Positions 44,513-51,618 of a stretch of 64,000 bases of DNA are shown piece after piece. Source of the stretch: Mucilaginibacter sp. SG564. GTDB lineage: Bacteria > Bacteroidota > Bacteroidia > Sphingobacteriales > Sphingobacteriaceae. The stretch is taken from contig NZ_JABGNA010000005.1 in NCBI RefSeq assembly GCF_013149275.1, positions 248,001 to 312,000 of the forward strand, read 5' to 3'. The notes below the pieces were generated by a model. That model was not told the origin of the DNA and searched no databases. It worked only from the letters and a program-made list of their open reading frames with translations. Both the position numbers and the translations under genes were made by a program. Position 1 is the first letter of the stretch. Each line of letters starts with the position of its first letter.

Positions 44513-45349
44513 TTAGATCTCTGTAGGCGTGAATTTGCTGGCCCAGGCCTCAATTTCCTGGCTGGTTTTATCGCGGTTAGTCCGGTAGGTTTGCAGGGAA
44601 TCCAGTCCGACCGGTAAATGAAGCGGCGGGTTTTCGGTATTCGCCAGTTCCAATATCACTTGCGCCAGTTTCGCCGGATCGCCGGGTTGGTTGCCGTGGA
44701 GCGCTTCCGGAACAGCCTTCATTTGGCCGACCACGGTAGGCTGGTAGTCTGCGATCGACTGCTTGGTCAGGGAATAGCTTTGCGAATTCAGGAACTGTGT
44801 GCGGAACAGGCCCGGCGCAAGGGCAGTGACTTTGATGTTAAACGGTGCAAGCTCCAGGGCCAAACCTTCGGATAAGCCTTCAACCGCATATTTGGTTGAA
44901 CCATATAAAGCCCAGCCAGCTAAGGCACCGTAACCGAAGAGCGACGAAATGTTGATGATCTGTCCGGCCTTTCTTTCCCGCATTCCGGGCAATACGGCGC
45001 GTACCAAGTTCAGTACGCCGAACACGTTGGTATCATACTGCCGCCTTACTTCTTCAGCTGAAGCTTCTTCAATGGCACCGACAATGCCGAAACCGGCATT
45101 ATTGACCAGGACGTCGATCTGTGCGAACTTCGCCAGGCCTTCACTGACCCCTTGTTGTACTTCAATCTCGTTGGTAACATCCAGGTTGACGACCAGCAGG
45201 TCTGCCGGGTTCCCCAAAGCTGCCTGCAAGCCGGCGGCATCATTGCGCACCGTAGCGATCACTTTATCGCCCGCTGCGAGGACGGTTTTAACGATTTCGA
45301 GGCCGAAGCCTTTGCCGGCACCTGTGACCAGCCAAATTTTCTTTTTCAT
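44513..45349 (-). CDS. SDR family oxidoreductase
   Basis: A 278-residue classical SDR: WLVTGAGKGFG cofactor motif at the N-terminus, VLVNNAGFG, INISSLFGYG with the catalytic Ser region, and the catalytic YGSTK. The C-terminus has PGDPAKLAQVILELANTENPP and LHLPVGLDSLQTYR, typical of the SDR oxidoreductases of this operon type. It lies 104 bases downstream of the NmrA-type gene and 4 bases upstream of the DUF1569 gene. The substrate is unknown. Confidence 0.93.
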   Translation of the reverse strand: MKKKIWLVTGAGKGFGLEIVKTVLAAGDKVIATVRNDAAGLQAALGNPADLLVVNLDVTNEIEVQQGVSEGLAKFAQIDVLVNNAGFGIVGAIEEASAEEVRRQYDTNVFGVLNLVRAVLPGMRERKAGQIINISSLFGYGALAGWALYGSTKYAVEGLSEGLALELAPFNIKVTALAPGLFRTQFLNSQSYSLTKQSIADYQPTVVGQMKAVPEALHGNQPGDPAKLAQVILELANTENPPLHLPVGLDSLQTYRTNRDKTSQEIEAWASKFTPTEI

Positions 45350-45453
45350 GATTATTTATTTTAAATGAATTACTTGTTTCGATACACCAAAGGTAGGCCC
45401 GTGCCCGCCCGTACTGCTAACCCGTATTGTACGAATACTAACACAGATTTACA

Positions 45454-46332
45454 TTAGCTGAATACTGATTTATTCTTTCTGAAGAAGGCTGCCAATGTTT
45501 CCGGCTGCTGACCGGTGATCGTTTCGATCAGGCGATTCGTCCCTGCGAAAATGCCGTTCACACAATCTTCGGCCACGTGGGTCACGTGCTGGATGAAATG
45601 TTCACTGGCCGGTCTTTTGGCATTACGTTCAAAGAATTCGGAGATGGTTACGGGTTGGTACCGGATCGTTCGGCCGAGTTCGCCGGATATGACGGTAGCC
45701 ATTTCTGCCACGCTGTATTCCTGCGGGCCGTAAAGCTTAAGGATTTGCCCGGCATAGGCGTTGATATTCGTCGCTGCTTTGGCGACCACGCGTCCCAAGT
45801 CGGCGGAATCCACCGGTGCCCAGCGTCCGTCCCCGAAAGGCATGGCGAGCTCGTTATTGTCCCTGATCAGGTCGCGGATATACAGGAACCAATCGTCGAA
45901 AAAGGTGGGCCTTAAGTGTACGGTGGGGATGCCGGTAGCGCTGAGCAATTGTTCGCCTACCCAATGATCCTGGGCAGCGTTGCTTTTGGCTTCCCGCCTG
46001 GCTGATATCTGCGACATATTAACGATCCCTTTCAGGCCGTTCTCTTTAGCTGCGATAGCGAAATAAGCGGTGGCCTGCAATACGCCGGGCACCAGCACAG
46101 GGTAACACAGGTAGGCGGTGTCGATACCCTGCATGGCGGCCGAGATGTCATCCAAGTTTAACAGGTCACCAGCGACCACCTCAACACCTTTGGCGGCCAG
46201 TTGTGCCGAACGTTCATCCAACCGGTGGACGAGCGCCCGCACGGGATAGCCCATTTTTAACAGCTCATCGATAGCGGCCCCGCCGCTTTTGCCGGTCGCG
46301 CCGGTGATGAGTACTTTGATCTGATCTTTCAT
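45454..46332 (-). CDS. NmrA-family NAD(P)-binding protein
   Basis: A 292-residue Rossmann protein with VLITGATGKSGG at the N-terminus and the extended atypical-SDR pattern (ALVHRLDERSAQLAAKGVEVVAGDLLNLDDI, TAYLCYPV, NMSQISAR, HLRPTFFDDW). It belongs to the NmrA/HSCARG class of NADPH sensors or quinone reductases. It lacks the YxxxK pair of classical SDRs. It is 75 bases downstream of the DUF420 gene in the same orientation, so likely part of the TetR-controlled operon. Confidence 0.9.
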   Translation of the reverse strand: MKDQIKVLITGATGKSGGAAIDELLKMGYPVRALVHRLDERSAQLAAKGVEVVAGDLLNLDDISAAMQGIDTAYLCYPVLVPGVLQATAYFAIAAKENGLKGIVNMSQISARREAKSNAAQDHWVGEQLLSATGIPTVHLRPTFFDDWFLYIRDLIRDNNELAMPFGDGRWAPVDSADLGRVVAKAATNINAYAGQILKLYGPQEYSVAEMATVISGELGRTIRYQPVTISEFFERNAKRPASEHFIQHVTHVAEDCVNGIFAGTNRLIETITGQQPETLAAFFRKNKSVFS

Positions 46333-46407
46333 TTGTTTTGAATTGAATACTCAAAGGTAGTCCGGGTTTAACCCGGGCTGCTAACCCGGAACGGCCAATT
46401 ACTGACA

Positions 46408-46929
46408 CTAATTGACGTAGTAAGGCGAGATCATCAGATAGACGATCACACCTGTGAGACTGACGTAAAGCCAGATGGGCATCGTCCAGCGGGCCGCTTT
46501 CCGGTGGCGGCCGATTTCGTTCTTGAGGGCCAGCGCCATCGTGTACATAGCCAGCGGCACAATGATGATGGCCAGCAGGATATGTGTAGAGAGAATTAAA
46601 TAGTATAAATAACGCAGGTAGCCGGTACCTGCATACCGGACCGATGGCGTGGTGAAATGATAGGCCAGGTAGCTGACCAGAAACAGGCTGGTTGCAGCAA
46701 ACGCGACCCCGATGAAACGCCGGTGCCAGTCGCGGCGATGACGTCGGATGGCAAGCAGCGCGGCCAGTAAAGCCACAAAGGTCAGGCCGTTAAGGACGGC
46801 GTTGACCTTTGGCAGCAAATTAACGTTGATGCCGGCAGGCAGGGCAGTTTTGGGTAAGAAAACGGAGAGGGCAATCAACCCATTGATCGCCAGGGCGAGT
46901 GCCCCTATGTATCGTTGTTCTTTTTTCAT
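46408..46929 (-). CDS. DUF420 membrane protein
   Basis: A 173-residue integral membrane protein with about five helices. The polar residues in GFLVSYLAYHF-like (LFLVSYLAYHFTTPS) and ILSTHILLAIIIVPLAMYT contain the two conserved His of the DUF420 family, which includes proteins linked to cytochrome oxidase assembly (CtaM-like). It overlaps the HD gene by one base (TGATG-type junction), showing tight coupling. The role in this operon is unclear. Confidence 0.88.
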   Translation of the reverse strand: MKKEQRYIGALALAINGLIALSVFLPKTALPAGINVNLLPKVNAVLNGLTFVALLAALLAIRRHRRDWHRRFIGVAFAATSLFLVSYLAYHFTTPSVRYAGTGYLRYLYYLILSTHILLAIIIVPLAMYTMALALKNEIGRHRKAARWTMPIWLYVSLTGVIVYLMISPYYVN

Positions 46930-47558
46930 CAGTCGGCGAATGGGGCGCTACCTAAAAAATCTTCCGGTTTCGGGATATTCAACGTATTTGAACGGTGATG
47001 CTCAATACAACTGCAGAAATGAAAGCGGTGCGGGTAAGGCTGTTTGCTGTCCAGTTCCCTGGTAAAGAGCTCCAAAAAACCCTGTTTAAATCCCAGTCGC
47101 GGATAATGGCGAAGTACATCTGCAACATCTTTAGGATCGAGGGCCAGCTCGGGCGGTAATGCCGTGAGATCGTACAGGATACCCTGTTGCATCAAACGCG
47201 TCGGTTCATCTTTAAACAGGTTCAAGTCTCCTACGTGCAGGGCGATGTTATGCCACACTTGCCAAGCCCGGTCGTCGGTAATACCGTTGTCCAACAGGAA
47301 GCGTCTTGCCGCGTGCGCACCTTCTATTTCGAACCGCTGGGGCCCTTTCCCGGCTTCGGTAAAACCCAGGTCATGCAAAACTACGGATACAAACATGAGC
47401 TCATGATCAACTTTAACACCCCTCTTCCGGGCGAACAGCTCTCCGAAAAAATAGCAGCGCATCACGTGGTTGAAGAGTACGTCGCTTGAATACTCACGTG
47501 CATATTGCTCCGCTTGGCGTGCGATGGTTGAGTCAGGCGCTTTGATACCTGCGATCAT
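46929..47558 (-). CDS. HD-domain hydrolase (cyanamide hydratase-like)
   Basis: A 209-residue HD-fold protein: NHVMRCYFFGELFARKRG carries the first His, VVLHDLGF the HD pair, and IEGAHAARRFL and HNIALHVGD supply later metal ligands. The pattern and length fit the cyanamide hydratase/HD-family proteins frequently encoded beside carbonic-anhydrase-like genes. It ends with HFCSCIEHHRSNTLNIP. Its start overlaps the carbonic-anhydrase-like gene (ATGA). The substrate is uncertain. Confidence 0.85.
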   Translation of the reverse strand: MIAGIKAPDSTIARQAEQYAREYSSDVLFNHVMRCYFFGELFARKRGVKVDHELMFVSVVLHDLGFTEAGKGPQRFEIEGAHAARRFLLDNGITDDRAWQVWHNIALHVGDLNLFKDEPTRLMQQGILYDLTALPPELALDPKDVADVLRHYPRLGFKQGFLELFTRELDSKQPYPHRFHFCSCIEHHRSNTLNIPKPEDFLGSAPFAD

Positions 47559-48151
47559 GATGCCGACCTTTCGCTGGCAGGTACACGTACCACTTCGGTC
47601 AGCTCACCCGAATTGATCTCATAAAAGAAACCATAGAGATTGAGGTGTTTGGGTACAAGCGGGCTATGATCGAGCAGATCTACGTCATGTTTGATGGTCT
47701 TCTCATAATCTTCAATAGCCATGTCCTCGTGGTCCCACAGTCCGGAAATATCCGTATGGTGATGCGTGTGGAATTTTTCGATCAGCAGTTCCGGTGTATA
47801 AGAGGTCATGCCACAGAAAGAGTGGTGAACAATGACCACATTCTGATAATGGAACAGATAGTCCATCGTGGCGATGGATTGCAACGATTGTAACGCGCGG
47901 CCACCTCCGTTCGATAAAGCGAATAAAGTCCTTGTATGACCGATTCGCACACCATTCTCATCCGTGATGTTCTCGCCCGGGTAAACTTCATCACCCAAAT
48001 AATCGGCTACGGCTTTTGGGATCTCTGCTGCTCTGGGATCAAAACAATAGATCACAAGTGTTTTCATCGGGATGGCTTTATCAAAACCATCAAAAGTGTT
48101 TTGGTCGAACCCGGACAAGTTCCTGAATTCGAATTGGCTGAAATTTGTCAT
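47555..48151 (-). CDS. beta-carbonic anhydrase-like protein
   Basis: A 198-residue protein with the beta-class zinc site: CFDPR (Cys36-x-Asp38-x-Arg40) and HHSFCG (His110-x-x-Cys113). The surrounding GENITDENGV and SNGGGRALQSLQSIATMDYLF also fit the family, although the sequence is shorter and divergent from housekeeping enzymes. It may hydrate CO2 or act on CS2/COS-like small molecules. It is the first gene of the minus-strand operon, with a well-placed promoter overlapping a TetR operator. Confidence 0.87.
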   Translation of the reverse strand: MTNFSQFEFRNLSGFDQNTFDGFDKAIPMKTLVIYCFDPRAAEIPKAVADYLGDEVYPGENITDENGVRIGHTRTLFALSNGGGRALQSLQSIATMDYLFHYQNVVIVHHSFCGMTSYTPELLIEKFHTHHHTDISGLWDHEDMAIEDYEKTIKHDVDLLDHSPLVPKHLNLYGFFYEINSGELTEVVRVPASERSAS

Positions 48152-48170
48152 GTCTTTAAATTTTATGGAT

Positions 48171-48201
48171 CAAATGTATACAGGTCTGTCTACTTTAACA
48201 A
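48171..48201 (-). promoter_or_regulatory. promoter of the carbonic-anhydrase-like operon
   Basis: On the minus strand a TTG (-33) is followed after 20 bases by TACATTTG (-7), a full match to the Bacteroidetes consensus, with the ATG about 20 bases further on. The first palindromic operator lies between the two elements, so a bound repressor would block the polymerase. Confidence 0.75.
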
Positions 48202-48234
48202 TAAAAAGTATACAAATCTGTCTACTTTGACAAT
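48176..48234. promoter_or_regulatory. duplicated TetR operator unit
   Basis: Two 27-bp direct repeats (48176-48202 and 48208-48234; 24 of 27 identical) each contain an 18-bp near-palindrome, GTATACAG-GT-CTGTCTAC in the first and GTATACAA-AT-CTGTCTAC in the second. Centre-to-centre distance is 32 bp. They lie between the divergent TetR gene and the operon it probably represses. The second repeat also keeps a TTG and a weak -7 on the minus strand, so promoter and operator were duplicated together. Confidence 0.75.
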
Positions 48235-48263
48235 TGCCTGATATTTCAAGCAGTTAAAAGCCT

Positions 48264-48271
48264 TAATTTTG
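48264..48271 (+). promoter_or_regulatory. -7 promoter element for the TetR gene
   Basis: TAATTTTG is a perfect TAnnTTTG ending 3 bases before the ATG at 48275. Transcription would start at or just after the start codon, pointing to a leaderless or very short-leader message. Confidence 0.5.
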
Positions 48272-48274
48272 GAT

Positions 48275-48883
48275 ATGGCAGACATAATGAGCCCGTTCCG
48301 TGACCTGCGTTCAGAAAAGATCGACACTTTGAAACCTCGCGAACGTATTTTGAAGACCGCGATCAGGCTATTTAATGAGCATGACGTGCATACGATAGGT
48401 ATTGACCGCATCATCGCGGAAAGTTTGGTGTCTAAAAGGACTTTCTACAGCTACTTCCCTTCAAAATCTGATCTCATCGGTGCTTACCTTGACTTTTGGG
48501 ATGCGTTCCGTTTCAATATCCTGGAAAAACGAGTAGCGGCTGCGGGCGACGATCCTAAAGCCCAGTTGCTGGCGGCCTTTGATGCGGTGAATGACTGGAT
48601 CGCCGACCGGGATTTTAATGGTTGTGTGTTTACGAGGGGCTTGAGTGATTTCAGCACGGAGGAGGAGAAACAGCTTCGGGCGAAGGTGGATCAGCACCTT
48701 AAAAAAGCAGCGATATTTATACAGCAACGTTTAGATCAATTGGCCGAACCGGCACAAGCGAAAATGCTGCTGCCGCAGCTACTAAGTCTCATCCTGGGGG
48801 CAATGGTCGTTGCACAGGCGACGGGTAATAAAGATGCAGCGCTGTTAAATAAATCTTTGGTTATCCAAATACTAAAGCGCTGA
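48275..48883 (+). CDS. TetR/AcrR-family transcriptional regulator
   Basis: 202 residues from ATG 48275 (MADIMSPFRDL); an in-frame TTG two codons earlier is less likely. The N-terminal HTH is AIRLFNEHDVHTIGIDRIIAES, then SKRTFYSYFPSKSDLIGAYL, the standard TetR recognition region. The C-terminal ligand domain is helical and includes NGCVFTRGL and LLPQLLSLILGAMVVAQAT. It is divergent from the carbonic-anhydrase-like operon across the duplicated palindromes and is the obvious repressor candidate. The ligand is unknown. Confidence 0.93.
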   Translation: MADIMSPFRDLRSEKIDTLKPRERILKTAIRLFNEHDVHTIGIDRIIAESLVSKRTFYSYFPSKSDLIGAYLDFWDAFRFNILEKRVAAAGDDPKAQLLAAFDAVNDWIADRDFNGCVFTRGLSDFSTEEEKQLRAKVDQHLKKAAIFIQQRLDQLAEPAQAKMLLPQLLSLILGAMVVAQATGNKDAALLNKSLVIQILKR

Positions 48884-49115
48884 TCAGCCCATTGTTAATG
48901 TTGCCGCTCTTTTATAAAAGATTGCAGACATGATAAGCATTCATTTGATGTTATTAATGAGTTGTAAATACATTAGTCGGGCAGATTAACGCAGATTTAC
49001 GTTAATGGTCATGGCGTTCAGATATCCAAGTATTTACACGAGTTGCAGAATGCAGATGTCATTATCACGTTTTCTGGTAAGCTTGTTTTTAATAAATTAT
49101 TCTTAATTTCGGGTA

Positions 49116-49220
49116 ACAATTAGAGTTATTTGCCCATTGCGTGATTCGTTGCGTTTGAAAAAATGACAATGTTAACATATTGATAATGAGGTGGTTATGT
49201 AGAAATGTTCAGAACCCTCC
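49116..49220 (-). repeat. 105-bp repeat, copy B (inverted relative to copy A)
   Basis: On the minus strand it reads GGAGGGTTCTGAA, 55 bases, GCAACGAAT, 13 bases, AATAACTCTAATTGT, with spacings identical to copy A at 26677-26781. On the plus strand the end TTCAGAACCCTCCCTCTCCGC resembles the T-arm and acceptor end of a tRNA-Ser, better preserved than in copy A, and is followed directly by a tRNA-type terminator. Confidence 0.65.
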
Positions 49221-49231
49221 CTCTCCGCAGG

Positions 49232-49269
49232 AAAAAGTCGAGTAGTACTCCAAGCTACTCAACTTTTTT
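49232..49269 (+). terminator. Rho-independent terminator after tRNA-like 3' end
   Basis: The stem AAAAAGTCGAGTAG / CTACTCAACTTTTTT (one mismatch) surrounds a loop of about 9 bases and ends in a T run. No intact gene ends here, but it follows the tRNA-Ser-like fragment by about 8 bases, as if the terminator of a lost tRNA gene had been retained. Confidence 0.75.
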
Positions 49270-49429
49270 GATTATAAATCCACTTAGGATAAGGCAAACC
49301 ATCCAGATAAGTTTAGATCCTTAATACTCACTTGGATTAATTGCTAGCACCACCATTAACTTATCGCTCAGTTTTCCGATTAACATAAAGCCATAATCTT
49401 ACGTGGCCTAAAATGTATAATTTATGTCC

Positions 49430-49460
49430 TTTGAGCCAAATACATTAAGCTGTAATTTTG
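49430..49460 (+). promoter_or_regulatory. promoter of the GlxA-type regulator
   Basis: TTTG at 49430-49433, a 19-base spacer and TAATTTTG at 49453-49460 fully match the Bacteroidetes promoter. The ATG at 49465 is only 4 bases after the -7, which predicts a leaderless message. Confidence 0.75.
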
Positions 49461-49464
49461 ATAT

Positions 49465-50469
49465 ATGGACAATGGCCCACAAAAAAAACAAGTAATAATT
49501 GTAGCGACGGCAGGAACAACCCTGATCAATTTTTCAGGCCCAGCCGATGTTTTTACTCATGCCGACAAAGTTTTAAGTTTATCCGGATCAGCAATGGGTT
49601 ATAATGTTTTGATTGTAGCACCCACTATAGATAAGAAAATTATTTGCCCAACTGGGATTGAGATAGCTTGTCAATTTTGTGCAATGGAAATTAAAACCCC
49701 TATTGACACGCTTATCGTAGCTGGTAACGACTTTCAAGCCTTGAAAAATCCGGAATATGATGATTTTTTTAACTGGCTATCGTCTTTAAACGAAAATAAT
49801 ACGCGCCGGATAGGCTCAGTTTGCGGCGGCGCTTTTGCATTAGCCAGGGCAGGAATATTAAACGGCCGGAAAGCCACCACACATTGGGATCTCAGCAAAC
49901 GGTTAAAAAAAGACTATCCCTTAATAGATGTAGATAGTAGTGCTTTTCTTACCACAGATGGGCATATCTACACATCTGGCGGCGTTACCTCAGGAATTGA
50001 TCTTGCGCTGGCTTTGGTAGAGGAAGATCATGGAAAAGATATTGCTATACAGGTTGCCAGAAAATTAGTTTTTTATCTAAACAGACCGGGTTTTCAGGTT
50101 CAGTTTGCCAATTTGTTACCGGTTTATGAGAGTTCCAATATCGCCAGCAAACTGCAGAATTGGTTTATGGAAAATCTGCACGAACCATTGGATGTGGTCA
50201 GGATTGCAAATCATTTGAATATGAGTCCTCGAAACTTTACACGTGTATTCCATAAACAAACAGGTGTGCCACCTGCCAAATTTATTGAAAAACTCCGGGT
50301 CGAAACCGCACGGAAATACCTGGAGGACTCAAATATGTCTATAGAAGGTATAGCCGAAAAGTGTGGTCTGGGTGGCCTGGTTTCTATGAGGCGTACCTTT
50401 CTGAGGCACTTAATGACCACACCATCCGATTACAGGCGCACATTCCGCACATCACATAGCACAAATTAA
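49465..50469 (+). CDS. GlxA-family regulator (DJ-1/PfpI domain plus AraC HTH)
   Basis: A 334-residue protein. The first 195 residues are a DJ-1/PfpI amidotransferase-like domain (VIIVATAGTTLINFSGPADVF, then the elbow GSVCGGAFALARAGILNGRKATTHW). The C-terminal part has two AraC HTHs (VVRIANHLNMSPRNFTRVFHKQTGVPPAKFIEKLR, then IEGIAEKCGLGGLVSMRRTFLRH, TPSDYRR). This matches the GlxA/FtrA class, often tuned to small nitrogen or aldehyde metabolites. It sits 11 bases upstream of a GAPDH paralogue and is probably co-transcribed. Confidence 0.93.
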   Translation: MDNGPQKKQVIIVATAGTTLINFSGPADVFTHADKVLSLSGSAMGYNVLIVAPTIDKKIICPTGIEIACQFCAMEIKTPIDTLIVAGNDFQALKNPEYDDFFNWLSSLNENNTRRIGSVCGGAFALARAGILNGRKATTHWDLSKRLKKDYPLIDVDSSAFLTTDGHIYTSGGVTSGIDLALALVEEDHGKDIAIQVARKLVFYLNRPGFQVQFANLLPVYESSNIASKLQNWFMENLHEPLDVVRIANHLNMSPRNFTRVFHKQTGVPPAKFIEKLRVETARKYLEDSNMSIEGIAEKCGLGGLVSMRRTFLRHLMTTPSDYRRTFRTSHSTN

Positions 50470-50480
50470 TATATAATAAA

Positions 50481-51458
50481 ATGAAAATAGCAATTAATGG
50501 ATTTGGCCGCATTGGAAGAATGACACTCCGGGCCTTGCAAAACAAGCCGGAGATAGAAGTTGTCGCGGTTAATGACCTTACCGATATCAAAACACTCACC
50601 CATCTATTAAAATATGATACCGCACACGGGCGCTTTCCGGGAGAAGTTACCAGTGATGCCGATGCCATTGTGGTAAACGGTAAAAAAATACTTCTGCTAA
50701 GTGAAAGAGATCCCGAAAAACTTCCCTGGAAAGATCTAGGCATTGATGCGGTTATAGAATCAACCGGACGATTTACAGACAAAGCTGCGGCCCAGGCGCA
50801 TATTAATGCCGGCGCGAAGAAAGTATTGATTACCGCACCAGCTACTGGTGGGGTTAAAACCATAGTACACGGCATTAACAACGAACTTATAGAGAACGAT
50901 CAGATCTATTCAACCGCCTCCTGTACCACAGGTAGTATTGCCCCGGTTTTGTATATACTCGACAAGGAATTTGGGATCGAATCTGGATACATGGTTACCG
51001 TACATGCGTTTACCGCTGATCAAAATCTGCAAGATGCCCCTCACAAAGATTTAAGAAGAGCTCGGGCTGCGTCGTACTCCATTATTCCAACAACAACCGG
51101 CGCTGCTAAAGCAATAGGCGATGTACTGCCAAACTTGAAAGGAAAAATGGACGGCTACTCTTACCGTGTCCCGGTGATTGATGCTTCAATTGTGGATTTA
51201 TCCATTAACTTGAAAAAGGAAGTGTCTGTTAACGAGCTGAATGATTTATTTAAATCTTATGCAGAAAACTCGCTTAAAGGTATACTGGAATATACAGAAG
51301 AGCCCCTGGTATCATCAGACATACTCGGAAACACACACTCTTCTATTGTAGACGGCAGTCTAACTAAAACGCTCGGAAAATTAGTAAAAGTGGTTGCCTG
51401 GTATGATAACGAGGTAGGGATTTCCAACCGAATAGCAGAGCTGGTGTCAAAGCTATAA
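50481..51458 (+). CDS. gap: glyceraldehyde-3-phosphate dehydrogenase paralogue
   Basis: A 325-residue GAPDH: NAD-binding INGFGRIGR, then VNDLTD, STGRFTDKAAAQAHI, the catalytic Cys in STASCTTGS, VHAFTADQNLQD with the catalytic His, RRARAAS and WYDNEVGISNR. The motif after Cys is CTTGS rather than the near-universal CTTNx, a change next to the active site. Coupled to a GlxA-type regulator, it is likely a conditional paralogue, possibly for another aldehyde or for resistance to a GAPDH inhibitor; that is inference. A strong terminator follows. Confidence 0.92.
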   Translation: MKIAINGFGRIGRMTLRALQNKPEIEVVAVNDLTDIKTLTHLLKYDTAHGRFPGEVTSDADAIVVNGKKILLLSERDPEKLPWKDLGIDAVIESTGRFTDKAAAQAHINAGAKKVLITAPATGGVKTIVHGINNELIENDQIYSTASCTTGSIAPVLYILDKEFGIESGYMVTVHAFTADQNLQDAPHKDLRRARAASYSIIPTTTGAAKAIGDVLPNLKGKMDGYSYRVPVIDASIVDLSINLKKEVSVNELNDLFKSYAENSLKGILEYTEEPLVSSDILGNTHSSIVDGSLTKTLGKLVKVVAWYDNEVGISNRIAELVSKL

Positions 51459-51469
51459 ATCAGCAAGTC

Positions 51470-51508
51470 ATACATTCCTGATTTAATCTTCGTGAATCAG
51501 GAATGTAT
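51470..51508 (+). terminator. terminator after gap
   Basis: A perfect 14-bp stem (ATACATTCCTGATT / AATCAGGAATGTAT) with an 11-base loop begins 12 bases after the gap stop and is followed by an AT-rich stretch. A weaker 6-bp hairpin at 51535-51557 may help. Confidence 0.8.
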
Positions 51509-51618
51509 TATTTATCGGTGATAAGGGCGTAAAACTCCCTCAAGGTATTTCAGGGAGATGTTCAGTGATGATTATCTCCTTTTTTAATCAATATACGCTA
51601 ACAAATAGTTCAATGATA

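Larger units (their letters stand above)
48884..49429. other. 546-base interval with repeat copy B and a terminator, no gene
   Basis: No reading frame of protein-like composition is present. The interval contains copy B of the 105-bp repeat and the strong terminator at 49232-49269, and ends at the GlxA-type promoter. It may be the scar of an excised or moved element. Confidence 0.5.

Noticed and set aside
49203..49230. possible intact tRNA-Ser gene
   Set aside because: Only the T-arm/acceptor-like 3' end is visible; no anticodon or D-arm can be folded upstream, so it is a fragment or mimic.
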